The translations under genes and the position numbers were made by a program. Below are positions 16,858 through 24,119 of a DNA stretch of 64,000 nucleotides, one piece after another. The notes beneath the pieces were generated by a model that did not search any database, was not told the origin of the DNA, and saw nothing but the letters and a program-made list of their open reading frames with translations. Position 1 is the stretch's first letter. Each line of letters begins with the position of its first letter. This DNA comes from Fructilactobacillus myrtifloralis (lineage in GTDB: Bacteria > Bacillota > Bacilli > Lactobacillales > Lactobacillaceae), in assembly GCF_024029335.1 (NCBI RefSeq), contig NZ_CP097116.1, forward strand, positions 496,001 to 560,000. The letters run 5' to 3'.

Positions 16858-17679
16858 TTAATAACCAGCCGGAAGCTTCCAGAAGCTTTGCTTGTTGTGA
16901 TCCTTCAGATATTGTTTAAATTCCTTGGAGTGGTAAGCCCTGTTAACTGCCTTCGCCCACTTCTGCTTCGAGCTCTTCTTATCCACAGCTGCAACGAGGT
17001 AGTAATCTGGTTTGATGTCTTCTGATAGTAACATCGTTTTTGTCGAAATCTTAGCTGGATAAGCCGTCGATCCCGGTAAGATTACGTACGCAAAGTCTGA
17101 TCGTGACCGCGGAATTTGCACGTCCTGCATTTCTTTAATCTTTAAATCATATTTTTTGGTAGCAATATCCTTACTGGTAGCTTTAATCGGATCAACTCCC
17201 GGTTTTAGCGTGATCCATCCGGCTTTAACCAGCACGTTGTAGGCCCGCGCCATGTTCGAGGGATCATTCGGAATGGCCACGGAATCCCCCTTCGCAACTT
17301 CCTTCAAACTGTGCTTTTGGGCGGGATAGATCCCGGTTGGCACCGTTGGAATCTTCGTTAACGCCGTCAAGTGAGCGTGTTTTTCGTGGTTAAAGTTGTT
17401 CATGTACGCGGTATGCTGATCCACGTTTAAGTCCGCTTCGCCGTTATTGATGGCGACATCCGCCAGGGACAGATCGCTAAAGGACTGGTTTTTTACCTTA
17501 TAACCCTCTTTCTCCAGAATCGGCTTCACGCCCTTTAAGAAGAGTTCACTGTAAGGACCCGGTGACGAAGCTAAGCGAATGGTTTTGGCGTCATCCTGCT
17601 TGGGTTTGATGATAAACGTAAAAATAAAGAGGATGGCAAACACCACCACGATGCCGCTAATAATGTACTTTTTCTTCAT
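16858..17679 (-). CDS. MetQ/NlpA family substrate-binding protein (membrane-anchored)
   Basis: The 273-aa protein matches MetQ-type binding proteins of methionine ABC transporters: ASSPGPYSELFLKGVKPILEK (residues 37-57), a DLNVDQHTAYMNNFN block near residue 83, IPTVPTGIYPAQKHSL near residue 108, and SVAIPNDPSNMARAYNVLVKAGWI near residue 132. The N-terminus is a long hydrophobic anchor without a lipobox cysteine; there is no Cys at all near it, so it is probably held by an uncleaved helix. No ATPase or permease gene is adjacent. The 350-base leader with two cysteine-containing small ORFs suggests regulation by cysteine supply and possibly a cysteine-related substrate. Confidence 0.85.
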   Translation of the reverse strand: MKKKYIISGIVVVFAILFIFTFIIKPKQDDAKTIRLASSPGPYSELFLKGVKPILEKEGYKVKNQSFSDLSLADVAINNGEADLNVDQHTAYMNNFNHEKHAHLTALTKIPTVPTGIYPAQKHSLKEVAKGDSVAIPNDPSNMARAYNVLVKAGWITLKPGVDPIKATSKDIATKKYDLKIKEMQDVQIPRSRSDFAYVILPGSTAYPAKISTKTMLLSEDIKPDYYLVAAVDKKSSKQKWAKAVNRAYHSKEFKQYLKDHNKQSFWKLPAGY

Positions 17680-17735
17680 AATCGTCCTTCTCCTTTGTTA
17701 GTTGCATTCTGACTAGCTTACTGTTAATACTGCTC

Positions 17736-17792
17736 CTAACAACTGCGACCACCGCGGTACTTCCCGCGTAACGCCACTAACCGCTGGTTCAT
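17736..17792 (-). CDS. Leader peptide 2 (uORF2), 18 aa, terminal cysteine
   Basis: ATG at 17792, preceded by AAAGGAG at a 6-base distance, encodes MNQRLVALRGKYRGGRSC and stops at TAG. The last sense codon is TGT. The bases around the stop (TTGTTAG) can pair with CTAACAA just before the metQ1 ribosome binding site, so ribosome position at the Cys codon could affect metQ1 translation. Confidence 0.5.
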   Translation of the reverse strand: MNQRLVALRGKYRGGRSC

Positions 17793-17810
17793 ACTTTACT
17801 CCTTTACAAC

Positions 17811-17858
17811 CTAAAAACGGACCACCATCAATTCATACCGATAGTGACCCGTTTTTAG
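17811..17858 (-). terminator. Attenuator-like hairpin in the metQ1 leader
   Basis: On the minus-strand RNA a 22-bp stem (with several G-U pairs) closes on a 4-base loop AUGA. The lower stem is CUAAAAAC/GUUUUUAG, so a 14-bp hairpin directly followed by GTTTTT acts as a potential intrinsic terminator between uORF1 and uORF2. Confidence 0.5.
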
Positions 17859-17967
17859 TGACCAGTAATGCTCTCCACGAAACCCGTGTAATTGTTCAAT
17901 ATGAATTTTCTCAAAAAATTCGGTTGCGTGCTTTAGCAATGAGAAAATTCAATCTTTTTCCCATTGA

Positions 17968-18006
17968 TCACGCTAATTTTGAACAACAACCTCGACTCAT
18001 AGACAT
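17968..18006 (-). CDS. Leader peptide 1 (uORF1), 12 aa, tandem cysteine codons
   Basis: ATG at 18006 encodes MSMSRGCCSKLA and stops at TGA (17968-17970). An AAAGGAG site lies 11 bases upstream, with a second in-frame ATG two codons later. The TGT-TGT-TCA codons lie in one arm of an inverted repeat, so stalling there would change leader folding. Confidence 0.55.
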   Translation of the reverse strand: MSMSRGCCSKLA

Positions 18007-18038
18007 AATTCGTGGAGCTCCTTTACTAATTTTTAATA

Positions 18039-18068
18039 AGTATACCACGAATGTCTCAACGAAACCAA
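18039..18068 (-). promoter_or_regulatory. Promoter of the metQ1 leader
   Basis: On the minus strand an extended -10 TGGTATACT (hexamer 18039-18044) and a -35 TTGGTT (18063-18068) are 18 bases apart. It overlaps the 3' end of the small membrane ORF upstream. Confidence 0.55.
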
Positions 18069-18202
18069 ACTTTTTTACATTTTCGGGCTAACTTAACCCT
18101 AATTTCACGAACTATTTTAACTCGGTAAACCACGGCAACCAACCAAAAATAGATGAGCCAGAAAATTACCAAGCCAATGACTTTGCAACTAATAATCAAC
18201 AT
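18056..18202 (-). CDS. Small single-span membrane protein (48 aa), unrecognised
   Basis: ATG at 18202 opens a 48-codon frame ending at TGA 18056-18058, 29 bases after the metQ2 stop. The product has a hydrophobic stretch (VIGLVIFWLIYFWLVAVVY, residues 8-26) and then a strongly basic tail with many Lys and Arg. The ribosome binding site is weak (GAAGTG). It would be the last gene of the luxS operon. I do not recognise the family; it could also be a chance frame. Confidence 0.4.
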   Translation of the reverse strand: MLIISCKVIGLVIFWLIYFWLVAVVYRVKIVREIRVKLARKCKKVWFR

Positions 18203-18231
18203 ATAATCACTTCATTTCAGAAAAGCGGTCG

Positions 18232-19092
18232 CTATTTTCGTAAATAACTCACTGGTTTTTGCACTTCAATCTTCGTACCATCAAATTCATGACGAATGTA
18301 TTTTTGAACCGGTTTACTGTGGTAGATCTGCAACAACTTTTGATATTTTTGCCGTTGTTGCTTAGAAGCCGTTTGTGCGGTGGCCAGCACGTTAATGTTT
18401 GCTTTGGTCGACTGATTAACCTGTTCGTGCGCTAACGAATCCTTCAAAACGTTGAGATGCCCCTCTAACGCAATCGTATTACTAATCAAGGCAGCGGCCA
18501 CCTTCTGATCCTTAATTACCCGGGGCCCAGTCGTATCATCAATTTCTTGAAACTTAAACTGATGCGGATTACTTTGAATCCCATTGAGGCCGGATAGATC
18601 ACTAAAGTTCGGCTTCAACGTAATTAACCCCACTTTGGCTAATAGTTTTAGCCCGCGCGCCGTGTTGGCCGGGTTATCAGCAATCGCAATCGTACTACCA
18701 TCCGGAATCTGCCCCAGTTTCTTATACTTAGTGGAATAAATTCCTAACGGCTCTAAATACGTGGTTCCGATTATGCTCAACTGATTGCGCGGATTCTTAT
18801 GATTGTACGCTTGTAAATACGCATCAGACTGAAAGGCATTCACGTCAATCTTTCCCTGAGCAGTCGCCGTATTTAACGCCACCCCATCGGTAAAACTTTT
18901 AACCTGTACCTTGAGATGAGCCCGCTTAGTGGCCGGTTGCTTAGCAATATAATTCCAAATTTTAGCGTCCGAACCAATCGTCCCCAACGTGATTTCATCC
19001 TTTTGAGTCTGGGCATGCCCCCAAAAGGTCCACACTCCCAACGCCACTACGGCTAAAATTCCGATTCCGACCAAGATTTTGCTTTTTTTCAT
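18232..19092 (-). CDS. MetQ-like substrate-binding protein, second copy
   Basis: The 286-aa protein shares the NlpA/MetQ pattern with the 16858 gene: EITLGTIGSDAKIWNYIA near residue 33, IDVNAFQSDAYLQAYN near residue 82, TTYLEPLGIYSTKYK near residue 109, and TIAIADNPANTARGLKLLAKVGLI near residue 132. Like the other copy it starts with an uncleaved-looking helix (residues 6-25) and has no lipobox cysteine. It is the fourth gene of the Met T-box operon, so methionine or a related sulfur compound is the likely ligand. No transporter ATPase or permease lies in the window; both binding proteins must use one encoded elsewhere. Confidence 0.85.
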   Translation of the reverse strand: MKKSKILVGIGILAVVALGVWTFWGHAQTQKDEITLGTIGSDAKIWNYIAKQPATKRAHLKVQVKSFTDGVALNTATAQGKIDVNAFQSDAYLQAYNHKNPRNQLSIIGTTYLEPLGIYSTKYKKLGQIPDGSTIAIADNPANTARGLKLLAKVGLITLKPNFSDLSGLNGIQSNPHQFKFQEIDDTTGPRVIKDQKVAAALISNTIALEGHLNVLKDSLAHEQVNQSTKANINVLATAQTASKQQRQKYQKLLQIYHSKPVQKYIRHEFDGTKIEVQKPVSYLRK

Positions 19093-19128
19093 GGATATGC
19101 TCCCTTCTAGTTAGTACCAACTTTTGAA

Positions 19129-19905
19129 CTAGTGGAAACGCATCCCCCCGTCAATCAAAATTGATTGGCCGGTGATGTAATCAGCTTGAGGCGAAGCTAG
19201 AAAGGAAACCACGTTTGCAACGTCTGCAGGCGTCGCAGCCCGTTTTAAGGCAATTTCATTAACCACACTTGCTCGTTGCTCAGCAAAGGTCCGCTGCTTT
19301 AAGTTTGCCGTTGTTTCATCAATTCCATCTCGGAGCGAAGTCAACACAATTCCTGGGTCGTAAGCATTCACAGTAATCTGATCTGGAGCTAATTCTTTTG
19401 CGGCTGACTGCCCTAGTCCCCGAATCGCAAACTTCGAAGCTGAATATGCTCCTTGCAGCGCTGAGCCTTCTACTGATGCTAAGGAAGCCGCATTAATGAT
19501 CTTACCCCCTGTGCCTTGGCGTTTAAACTGCGTTGCCGCGGCTTGAATTCCCCAAAAAGTGCCTAACAGGTTCACATTCAAGAGGCGCTCAACCTCCTCT
19601 GGATCACTATCGATGATTGAGGCAATTATCGCAATCCCCGCATTATTAACGAACAAGTCGAGTCGCCCCCAGTCCTGCACCACTTCATCGACTAAGCGAA
19701 AGACCTCATCGCGCTTAGCAACATCTACAACGTACGCGCGCGCCGTTTGCCCTGCATTTTGATTAATGGATTGTGCGACTTGATCAGCTGTTTGGGGATC
19801 AATATCTGCGACCGCAATCGCATACCCTTCCCCGGCAAGCTGGTTAGCAATTGCAGCTCCAATCCCCCGACCACTCCCAGTAATAATTGCAACCTTCTGT
19901 GTCAT
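19129..19905 (-). CDS. SDR oxidoreductase, diacetyl/acetoin-reductase-like
   Basis: The 258-aa protein has TGSGRGIGAAIA (residues 10-21), NNAG (residues 87-90), the Ser in NAASLASVEGSAL near residue 139, YSASKFAIRG (residues 155-164), and NAYDPGIVLT near residue 186, close to the NAY.PGIV stretch of acetoin/diacetyl reductases. The C-terminal YITGQSILIDGGM is typical. It sits between the metE-like gene (three bases away) and metQ2, an odd place for such an enzyme. Its real substrate in this operon is unknown. Confidence 0.85.
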   Translation of the reverse strand: MTQKVAIITGSGRGIGAAIANQLAGEGYAIAVADIDPQTADQVAQSINQNAGQTARAYVVDVAKRDEVFRLVDEVVQDWGRLDLFVNNAGIAIIASIIDSDPEEVERLLNVNLLGTFWGIQAAATQFKRQGTGGKIINAASLASVEGSALQGAYSASKFAIRGLGQSAAKELAPDQITVNAYDPGIVLTSLRDGIDETTANLKQRTFAEQRASVVNEIALKRAATPADVANVVSFLASPQADYITGQSILIDGGMRFH

Positions 19906-19907
19906 CC

Positions 19908-21038
19908 TTAATCCTCCTGTTGATCAGGCCAAATTTGGTTGGCCGTCTGAATCACTAGTTTAATTTTGTCCCATTGTTGCGCTTCGGTCAGATGGTTTCC
20001 TTCCTCCGTTGAGGCAAACCCACACTGAGTGCTTAACCCTAAGCGGTCTAAGTCCACGTACTGACTAGCTTCTTTAACCCGTGCTTGTAACGTCTCTTGA
20101 TCTTCCAATTCAGGCCGTTTTGAAGTTACCAAACCCAACACCACGTTTTTATTATCAGGAACCTCTGCAAGCGGTTGAAAATCACCAGAACGGTCATCAT
20201 CAAATTCAAGGTAGTAATTGGGTACGTTTTCTTTAGTAAACAGCGTCTTGGCAACCGGTTGGTACCCTCCTTGCGCTGCCCAGGTTGAGGCGTAGTTCCC
20301 ACGGCAAACGTGGGTGCTTGTCCGTAAGTCAGCAGGCAAGTTCTCAAGGGCTGCGTTGTTAAAGGCCACATACTCCTGCTGTAACTGTTCAATATCTTCG
20401 GCTTGATCCGTCATTAGCTTCCAAAAATCATGATCTGCTAACATTCCCCAGGTACAATCATCGAGCTTCACATCCCGGCAGCCGGCATCGTATAACGCCA
20501 ACAATAAATCCCGGTAAGCGGTCCCAATGTCATGAACTAAGTCCTGGTGATTTGGATAATATTTGGCAACCGCTGCGCTGTTTTCTGGTCCCCGAACCAG
20601 TTCGGCATATAATTGTGCTGGTGCAGGAATGCTTTGGCGGGCAGTAATCCCCGGGTATTGTTGCACAACCGATTGCAAATACCGAAAGGCCTGTAAATCT
20701 GGGTGCTGCGGATTAAAATTAATTTTTCCATCCACCTGGGCTGAATCGTTCCGGGTTTCAACCCCATGAAACTGATAACCGTGAGCTTGATGGGTATGTT
20801 TAATCCCATCAAAGCCCCAAAAGGTATCTAAATGCCAATAACTCCGCCGAAATTCGCCGTCGGTAACCGTTTTTAATCCTACTTGAACTTCCTTGGCCAC
20901 CAAATCAGCAATGGCTTGGTTCTCAACCGTTGTGAGCTCCTCCCTACTAAAGCTTCCCGCTTGGTGTTGGGTCCGGGCTTGTTTTAACTGGGCGGGGCGT
21001 AAGAAACTCCCCACAATATCAAAATGAGTGGTTGTCAT
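19908..21038 (-). CDS. MetE C-terminal-type homocysteine S-methyltransferase (YxjG/YxjH-like)
   Basis: The 376-aa protein resembles the short Bacillus YxjG/YxjH methyltransferases (about 378 aa), which correspond to the catalytic half of cobalamin-independent methionine synthase. It contains DIVGSFLRPAQLKQA (residues 8-22), TDGEFRRSYWHLDTFWG near residue 59, KLDDCTWGML near residue 193, and the zinc ligands in STHVCRGNY (near residue 244) and LSTQCGFAST (near residue 341). It should make methionine from homocysteine in the cytoplasm; the methyl donor is uncertain. It follows luxS, whose reaction releases homocysteine. Confidence 0.88.
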   Translation of the reverse strand: MTTTHFDIVGSFLRPAQLKQARTQHQAGSFSREELTTVENQAIADLVAKEVQVGLKTVTDGEFRRSYWHLDTFWGFDGIKHTHQAHGYQFHGVETRNDSAQVDGKINFNPQHPDLQAFRYLQSVVQQYPGITARQSIPAPAQLYAELVRGPENSAAVAKYYPNHQDLVHDIGTAYRDLLLALYDAGCRDVKLDDCTWGMLADHDFWKLMTDQAEDIEQLQQEYVAFNNAALENLPADLRTSTHVCRGNYASTWAAQGGYQPVAKTLFTKENVPNYYLEFDDDRSGDFQPLAEVPDNKNVVLGLVTSKRPELEDQETLQARVKEASQYVDLDRLGLSTQCGFASTEEGNHLTEAQQWDKIKLVIQTANQIWPDQQED

Positions 21039-21050
21039 AATTCTATCCTC

Positions 21051-21524
21051 CTAAATTAACTTGCGTACGTATGGGTCAGTACTGATTCCTTGCGCTAAGA
21101 TGGTGCGTGCCCACTCCTTAGCTGAAAATAACGAATGGTCCCGGTAGTTACCACAACTGAATTGATCCACACCCTGAACGTCTGACCATTCTACTTGGTC
21201 TCGAATTGCTTCTAAGGAACCCTGTAAGGCTTCGGCAACGGTCGTCGTCGTGGGCGTTCCCCACACAATCAAATGAAAGCCGGTTCGACATCCAAACGGT
21301 GAACAATCAATTACTCCTGGGATCCGGTCCCGCAATAAGCCGGCCAAGAGATGTTCAATCGTGTGCAAGCCCGCCGTGGGAATTGCATTTGCATTCGGTT
21401 GGACCAGTCGTAAATCAAAATTGGAAATGACGTCTCCCTGCGGTCCCGTTTCCTGTGTAATTAAGCGTACATATGGAGCGTGCACCTTAGTATGATCTAA
21501 CGTAAAACTTTCTACCTCTGCCAT
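21051..21524 (-). CDS. luxS: S-ribosylhomocysteine lyase
   Basis: The frame opens upstream, but the ATG at 21524 follows a GAAAGGAG site and gives the usual 157 aa. The metal-binding HTIEH (residues 54-58) and the later Cys in [10 protein letters not shown] are present, as is the active-site Cys in [10 protein letters not shown]. LuxS cleaves S-ribosylhomocysteine to homocysteine and DPD, the AI-2 precursor, in the activated methyl cycle. It is the first gene of an operon with a homocysteine methyltransferase, an SDR and a MetQ-like protein, behind a T-box leader. Confidence 0.95.
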   Translation of the reverse strand: MAEVESFTLDHTKVHAPYVRLITQETGPQGDVISNFDLRLVQPNANAIPTAGLHTIEHLLAGLLRDRIPGVIDCSPFGCRTGFHLIVWGTPTTTTVAEALQGSLEAIRDQVEWSDVQGVDQFSCGNYRDHSLFSAKEWARTILAQGISTDPYVRKLI

Positions 21525-21592
21525 GTCTAAAACTCCTTTCAAGTTCTGCCAATCAACCGTCACAATTAAATGAGTTAAAAAAGCGGAGCAAT

Positions 21593-21874
21593 AAAAAAAT
21601 CCGCTCCTAGTGTTTAACTAGAAGCGGATTTCTCCACGGTACCATTCTACTTTGATAACTGCTTACGCACTTATCCTCATCAACGTCCCCATTGGAACGC
21701 GTGCAGTGAATAATGGTTGCCACCCCATCAGCATTTGAATCTCAATGCTGCCAATTCCCAGGCCATCTTCACCAATCCCGATTCGATCTACTCACAGCAA
21801 CCGTAGACTTTCTTAACTATCGAACATTAGTTACTCTCCTGTGCTTTTTGTTTTTCTTTTGCATTTAATTGTTG
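21593..21874 (-). ncRNA. T-box leader, methionine-type
   Basis: On the minus strand the T-box core AATGGTACCGTGGAG (21632-21646) is followed by a terminator (21593-21630, arms ATCCGCTTCTAG and CTAGGAGCGGAT, then a run of Ts). Stem I is closed by GGTTGC (21797-21802) and GCAACC (21715-21720), with an ATG at 21726-21728 in the specifier position, fitting tRNA-Met. Uncharged tRNA would stop termination and switch on luxS-metE-SDR-metQ. The specifier choice is my reading of the loop; the operon content supports it. Confidence 0.88.
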
Positions 21875-21880
21875 ATTTTT

Positions 21881-21908
21881 ATTATATATAGTTCGCATAT
21901 ATTGTCAA
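21881..21908 (-). promoter_or_regulatory. Promoter of the luxS operon
   Basis: Near-consensus TTGACA (21903-21908) and TATAAT (21881-21886), 16 bases apart on the minus strand. Confidence 0.8.
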
Positions 21909-21924
21909 GGAATTTTTTTAATTT

Positions 21925-21958
21925 AAAAAACCGAAGCCCTTAATAATGGGCTTCGGTT
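21925..21958 (-). terminator. Terminator of the small membrane protein pair
   Basis: AACCGAAGCCC (21929-21939) pairs with GGGCTTCGGTT (21948-21958). A T run follows on the minus strand. Confidence 0.8.
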
Positions 21959-21960
21959 GC

Positions 21961-22218
21961 TTAATCTTTAGGATTCAAAGGATCCTGGTGGGTCGATTGA
22001 AATTCCTGCTTGGCTTTTTTCTCGGTTTGCTTATACTTGGGCACAAACTCCTTACTAATCTTATCAATTTTTTGTTGGGTGGTCTGCACCGTCCGGTCAG
22101 CAGCCTTGCGCTGGTTAAAAATGGACACGTTCCAGGTTACTAACCCAGCGAGGATCAAGACCGCTGCGACCACCGCCAGTTTGGTGGGCGTGATTAACCG
22201 TTTAAGTCGCTGCATCAT
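21961..22218 (-). CDS. Small single-span membrane protein, unrecognised
   Basis: The 85-aa product has a basic N-terminus (MMQRLKRLITPTK), one membrane helix (about residues 12-32), and an outside part with a predicted helix rich in Gln and Lys. It overlaps the gene at 22215 by four bases (ATGA). Both start with a similar MQRLK... basic segment and a helix at the same place, so they may descend from one gene. No function can be named. Confidence 0.65.
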   Translation of the reverse strand: MMQRLKRLITPTKLAVVAAVLILAGLVTWNVSIFNQRKAADRTVQTTQQKIDKISKEFVPKYKQTEKKAKQEFQSTHQDPLNPKD

Positions 22219-22820
22219 CGTTTGCCTCCCTTAAAGACTTGAATTAAGTGGAACCGCACTTGCTTCGAGTTGAGATCCCCGTGATTGAGATCCACCTTAA
22301 ACAGGTAACGATTCGTGTACAACCGCCGACGGTGCCGCCCGTAGTACGTCACGGTCACGTTAGCGTAGTAGTAGTGCCCGTTACGGGCCTCTGAACTACT
22401 GTAGTTGTAGATTCCCACGTTATTTAACTGGGTTGGTCCGGGAACTGAATTGATTAAGGCCGTCGCATCCGTTTTCGTCAAGTACTGCTTTTGCAACTTC
22501 GTGATGGCTTGTTGCTTCGTCTCCGCCGTGGGGTAGTTGCCAAACGTAATCTGCATGGCTTCCGTTAACGCCTCGTTATTGGTTTTAGCAATCGTTTTCA
22601 TGTTTTCGTACGTAATATTTTCTTGGTAAGTAACGTCATCCGGCGCCATTTCATCGTACGATTTTTTCAGCATTTTGTACTTAACCTGTAAGTTACTAGC
22701 CTTGGTTTGGGTCTGGTGCAACTGGTACTGATTAACCCCCGTTAAAATGGCCACTACGACCACAATCAGGCCCAGAATTGCGAGTCCAATTGGCTTTCGA
22801 TATTGTTTTAACCTCTGCAC
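22215..22820 (-). CDS. Membrane-anchored hypothetical protein
   Basis: The 201-aa product has a basic N-terminus (MQRLKQYRKP), one membrane helix (about residues 11-31), a short coiled segment, and an extracytoplasmic domain of about 150 residues with Tyr-rich strands (HYYYANVTVTYYGRHRRR near residue 148). It is the first of a two-gene unit ending at the terminator 21925-21958. I do not recognise the domain. Confidence 0.7.
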   Translation of the reverse strand: MQRLKQYRKPIGLAILGLIVVVVAILTGVNQYQLHQTQTKASNLQVKYKMLKKSYDEMAPDDVTYQENITYENMKTIAKTNNEALTEAMQITFGNYPTAETKQQAITKLQKQYLTKTDATALINSVPGPTQLNNVGIYNYSSSEARNGHYYYANVTVTYYGRHRRRLYTNRYLFKVDLNHGDLNSKQVRFHLIQVFKGGKR

Positions 22821-22989
22821 AGTCTTAACCTTCTTTATCGTTTTTTCTTAGTATAGCACCAGTTCCCCTAATTGCGTACTGGAAGCTGTCGTCTCCCATT
22901 TCGTGAAATCATTTGGTCGCCCTTGGCCACCAAACTCTAGTAGAATGAAGCTAGTCAGTTCACTAGGTTACACAGTAAAGGAGATTACC

Positions 22990-23922
22990 ATGGCTGATAA
23001 AATTGCAGTGCCACAAACGCTGGCTCCCGCTGGCAAGCAACTGTTGCGTGACCACGGCTTTACCGTCGTTGAGCTTCCCGACCAAAAGGTGAGCACGTTG
23101 CTTGAACTTGCGCCGGACGCGTTTGGGGTTATCTTATTAACGTTCCCGTTCCCAAAGGAAACCATCCATCAGATGCCGAACCTTAAGATTATCGCCAGAA
23201 ACGGCGTGGGTTACGACAATCTTGACGTCCCGTATCTGAACCAACACGGGGTGTTCGTAACGATCACACCACTCGCAAACGCCGGAACGGTCGCAGAAAC
23301 TACGCTAACTTCGATTCTCGCGCTTTCTAAACACCTCGTGCCCGCCACCAATGCCATGCGCGCCGGAGAGTGGGAAGCAGCCCGCACCCACTTGGGCTTC
23401 GATTTAGCCGGCAAAACCGTCGGAATCATCGGTTACGGCCGGATTGGTAAAATGGTCGAGCAGAAAATGAGTGCCCTCGACATGCGCATCCTGATTAACT
23501 CCCCACACGCCACAACTGCGGCCTACGGAACGGTCGTGGATCGCGACACGCTCCTGCGCGAATCAGACGTGGTTACCTTGCACATGCCCATTCGTCCCGA
23601 CACTAAAAATTCCATTGCCGCCCGTGAATTTCAGTTAATGAAAAACTCCGCGGTCTTAATTAACTTTGCCCGTGGGGCGGTCGTTAATACGGATGATTTG
23701 GTTACTGCCCTAACAACCGGTGCCATTCAAGGGGCTGCCTTAGACGTGTTTGATCAAGAACCACTGCCTAAATCCAGTCCTCTCTACCAGCTCGATAACG
23801 TGTTATTAACGCCGCACATTGCGTCAAACACGGTTGAATGTACCAACCGGATGGCAACCGATGCTGCCAGTGAAATCATTCGCGTCGCTGAAGGAAAGGA
23901 ACCCCAGTGGCCCGTTCATTAG
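22990..23922 (+). CDS. Phosphoglycerate dehydrogenase-like D-2-hydroxyacid dehydrogenase
   Basis: The frame opens at 22903, but the ATG at 22990 lies behind an AAAGGAG site; it gives 310 residues. The pattern is that of the SerA/GyaR group: IIARNGVGYDNLDVPYLNQHGV near residue 71, KTVGIIGYGRIGKMVEQKM (residues 143-161), the catalytic Arg in INFARGAVVNTDDLV near residue 225, and the His in LTPHIASNT near residue 276. It lacks the C-terminal ACT domain of full SerA. Substrate could be phosphoglycerate, hydroxypyruvate or another 2-oxoacid. It is monocistronic. Confidence 0.88.
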   Translation: MADKIAVPQTLAPAGKQLLRDHGFTVVELPDQKVSTLLELAPDAFGVILLTFPFPKETIHQMPNLKIIARNGVGYDNLDVPYLNQHGVFVTITPLANAGTVAETTLTSILALSKHLVPATNAMRAGEWEAARTHLGFDLAGKTVGIIGYGRIGKMVEQKMSALDMRILINSPHATTAAYGTVVDRDTLLRESDVVTLHMPIRPDTKNSIAAREFQLMKNSAVLINFARGAVVNTDDLVTALTTGAIQGAALDVFDQEPLPKSSPLYQLDNVLLTPHIASNTVECTNRMATDAASEIIRVAEGKEPQWPVH

Positions 23923-23923
23923 A

Positions 23924-23962
23924 CCAAAAAAGTCCGAAGCGGTTATGCTTCGGACTTTTTGG
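23924..23962 (+). terminator. Terminator after the hydroxyacid dehydrogenase gene
   Basis: CCAAAAAAGTCCGAAGC and GCTTCGGACTTTTTGG arms flank a 6-base loop directly after the stop. Confidence 0.85.
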
Positions 23963-24000
23963 TTGGCTAATTTCTTTCACTGGAGAACGAGGTTCGTTGA

Positions 24001-24073
24001 TGACCCCACTCAGACTCGAACTGAGATCTGCCGCTTAGGAGGCGGATGCCCTATCCAGTTGTGCTATGGGGCC
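24001..24073 (-). tRNA. tRNA-Arg (anticodon CCU)
   Basis: The minus strand folds into a full 73-base cloverleaf. The acceptor arms are GGCCCCA and TGGGGTC with discriminator A; the D arm is GCACAACTGGATAGGGC; the anticodon loop CTCCTAA gives CCU; the T arm is CTCAGTTCGAGTCTGAG. CCA is not encoded. CCU reads AGG codons, rare in the core genes here. Confidence 0.93.
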
Positions 24074-24119
24074 AAGTCACTCCCTGTTATTTTCTCACGA
24101 AAGCTGCGTTTCGTAAAGA

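Larger units (their letters stand above)
17680..18032 (-). promoter_or_regulatory. Long structured leader of metQ1 with two small ORFs (candidate cysteine attenuator)
   Basis: The minus-strand leader runs from the predicted start near 18032 to the metQ1 ATG. In order it holds uORF1 (17968-18006, tandem Cys codons), three nested inverted repeats, a 22-bp stem with a following T5 (17811-17858), and uORF2 (17736-17792, Cys as last codon). The nested repeats are 18009-18017 with 17873-17881, 17979-17986 with 17892-17899, and 17940-17950 with 17903-17913. The outermost stem covers the uORF1 start region. I see no T-box motif with the needed TGG bulge and no known riboswitch. The layout fits peptide-coding attenuation, which is inference. 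Confidence 0.55.

Noticed and set aside
16301-17025. Plus-strand frames over the XRE and metQ1 genes
   Set aside because: They are opposite real genes or cross a terminator. Their protein sequence is low-complexity and matches nothing I know.
17700-17800. T-box-like GTACCGCGG in the metQ1 leader
   Set aside because: The bases before it are GGGAA rather than a TGGN bulge, there is no terminator pairing after it, and it lies inside the small uORF2. I treat it as chance.
24097-24114. Terminator ACGAAA/TTTCGT between the helicase gene and tRNA-Arg
   Set aside because: The stem is six base pairs with no T tract on the relevant strand.
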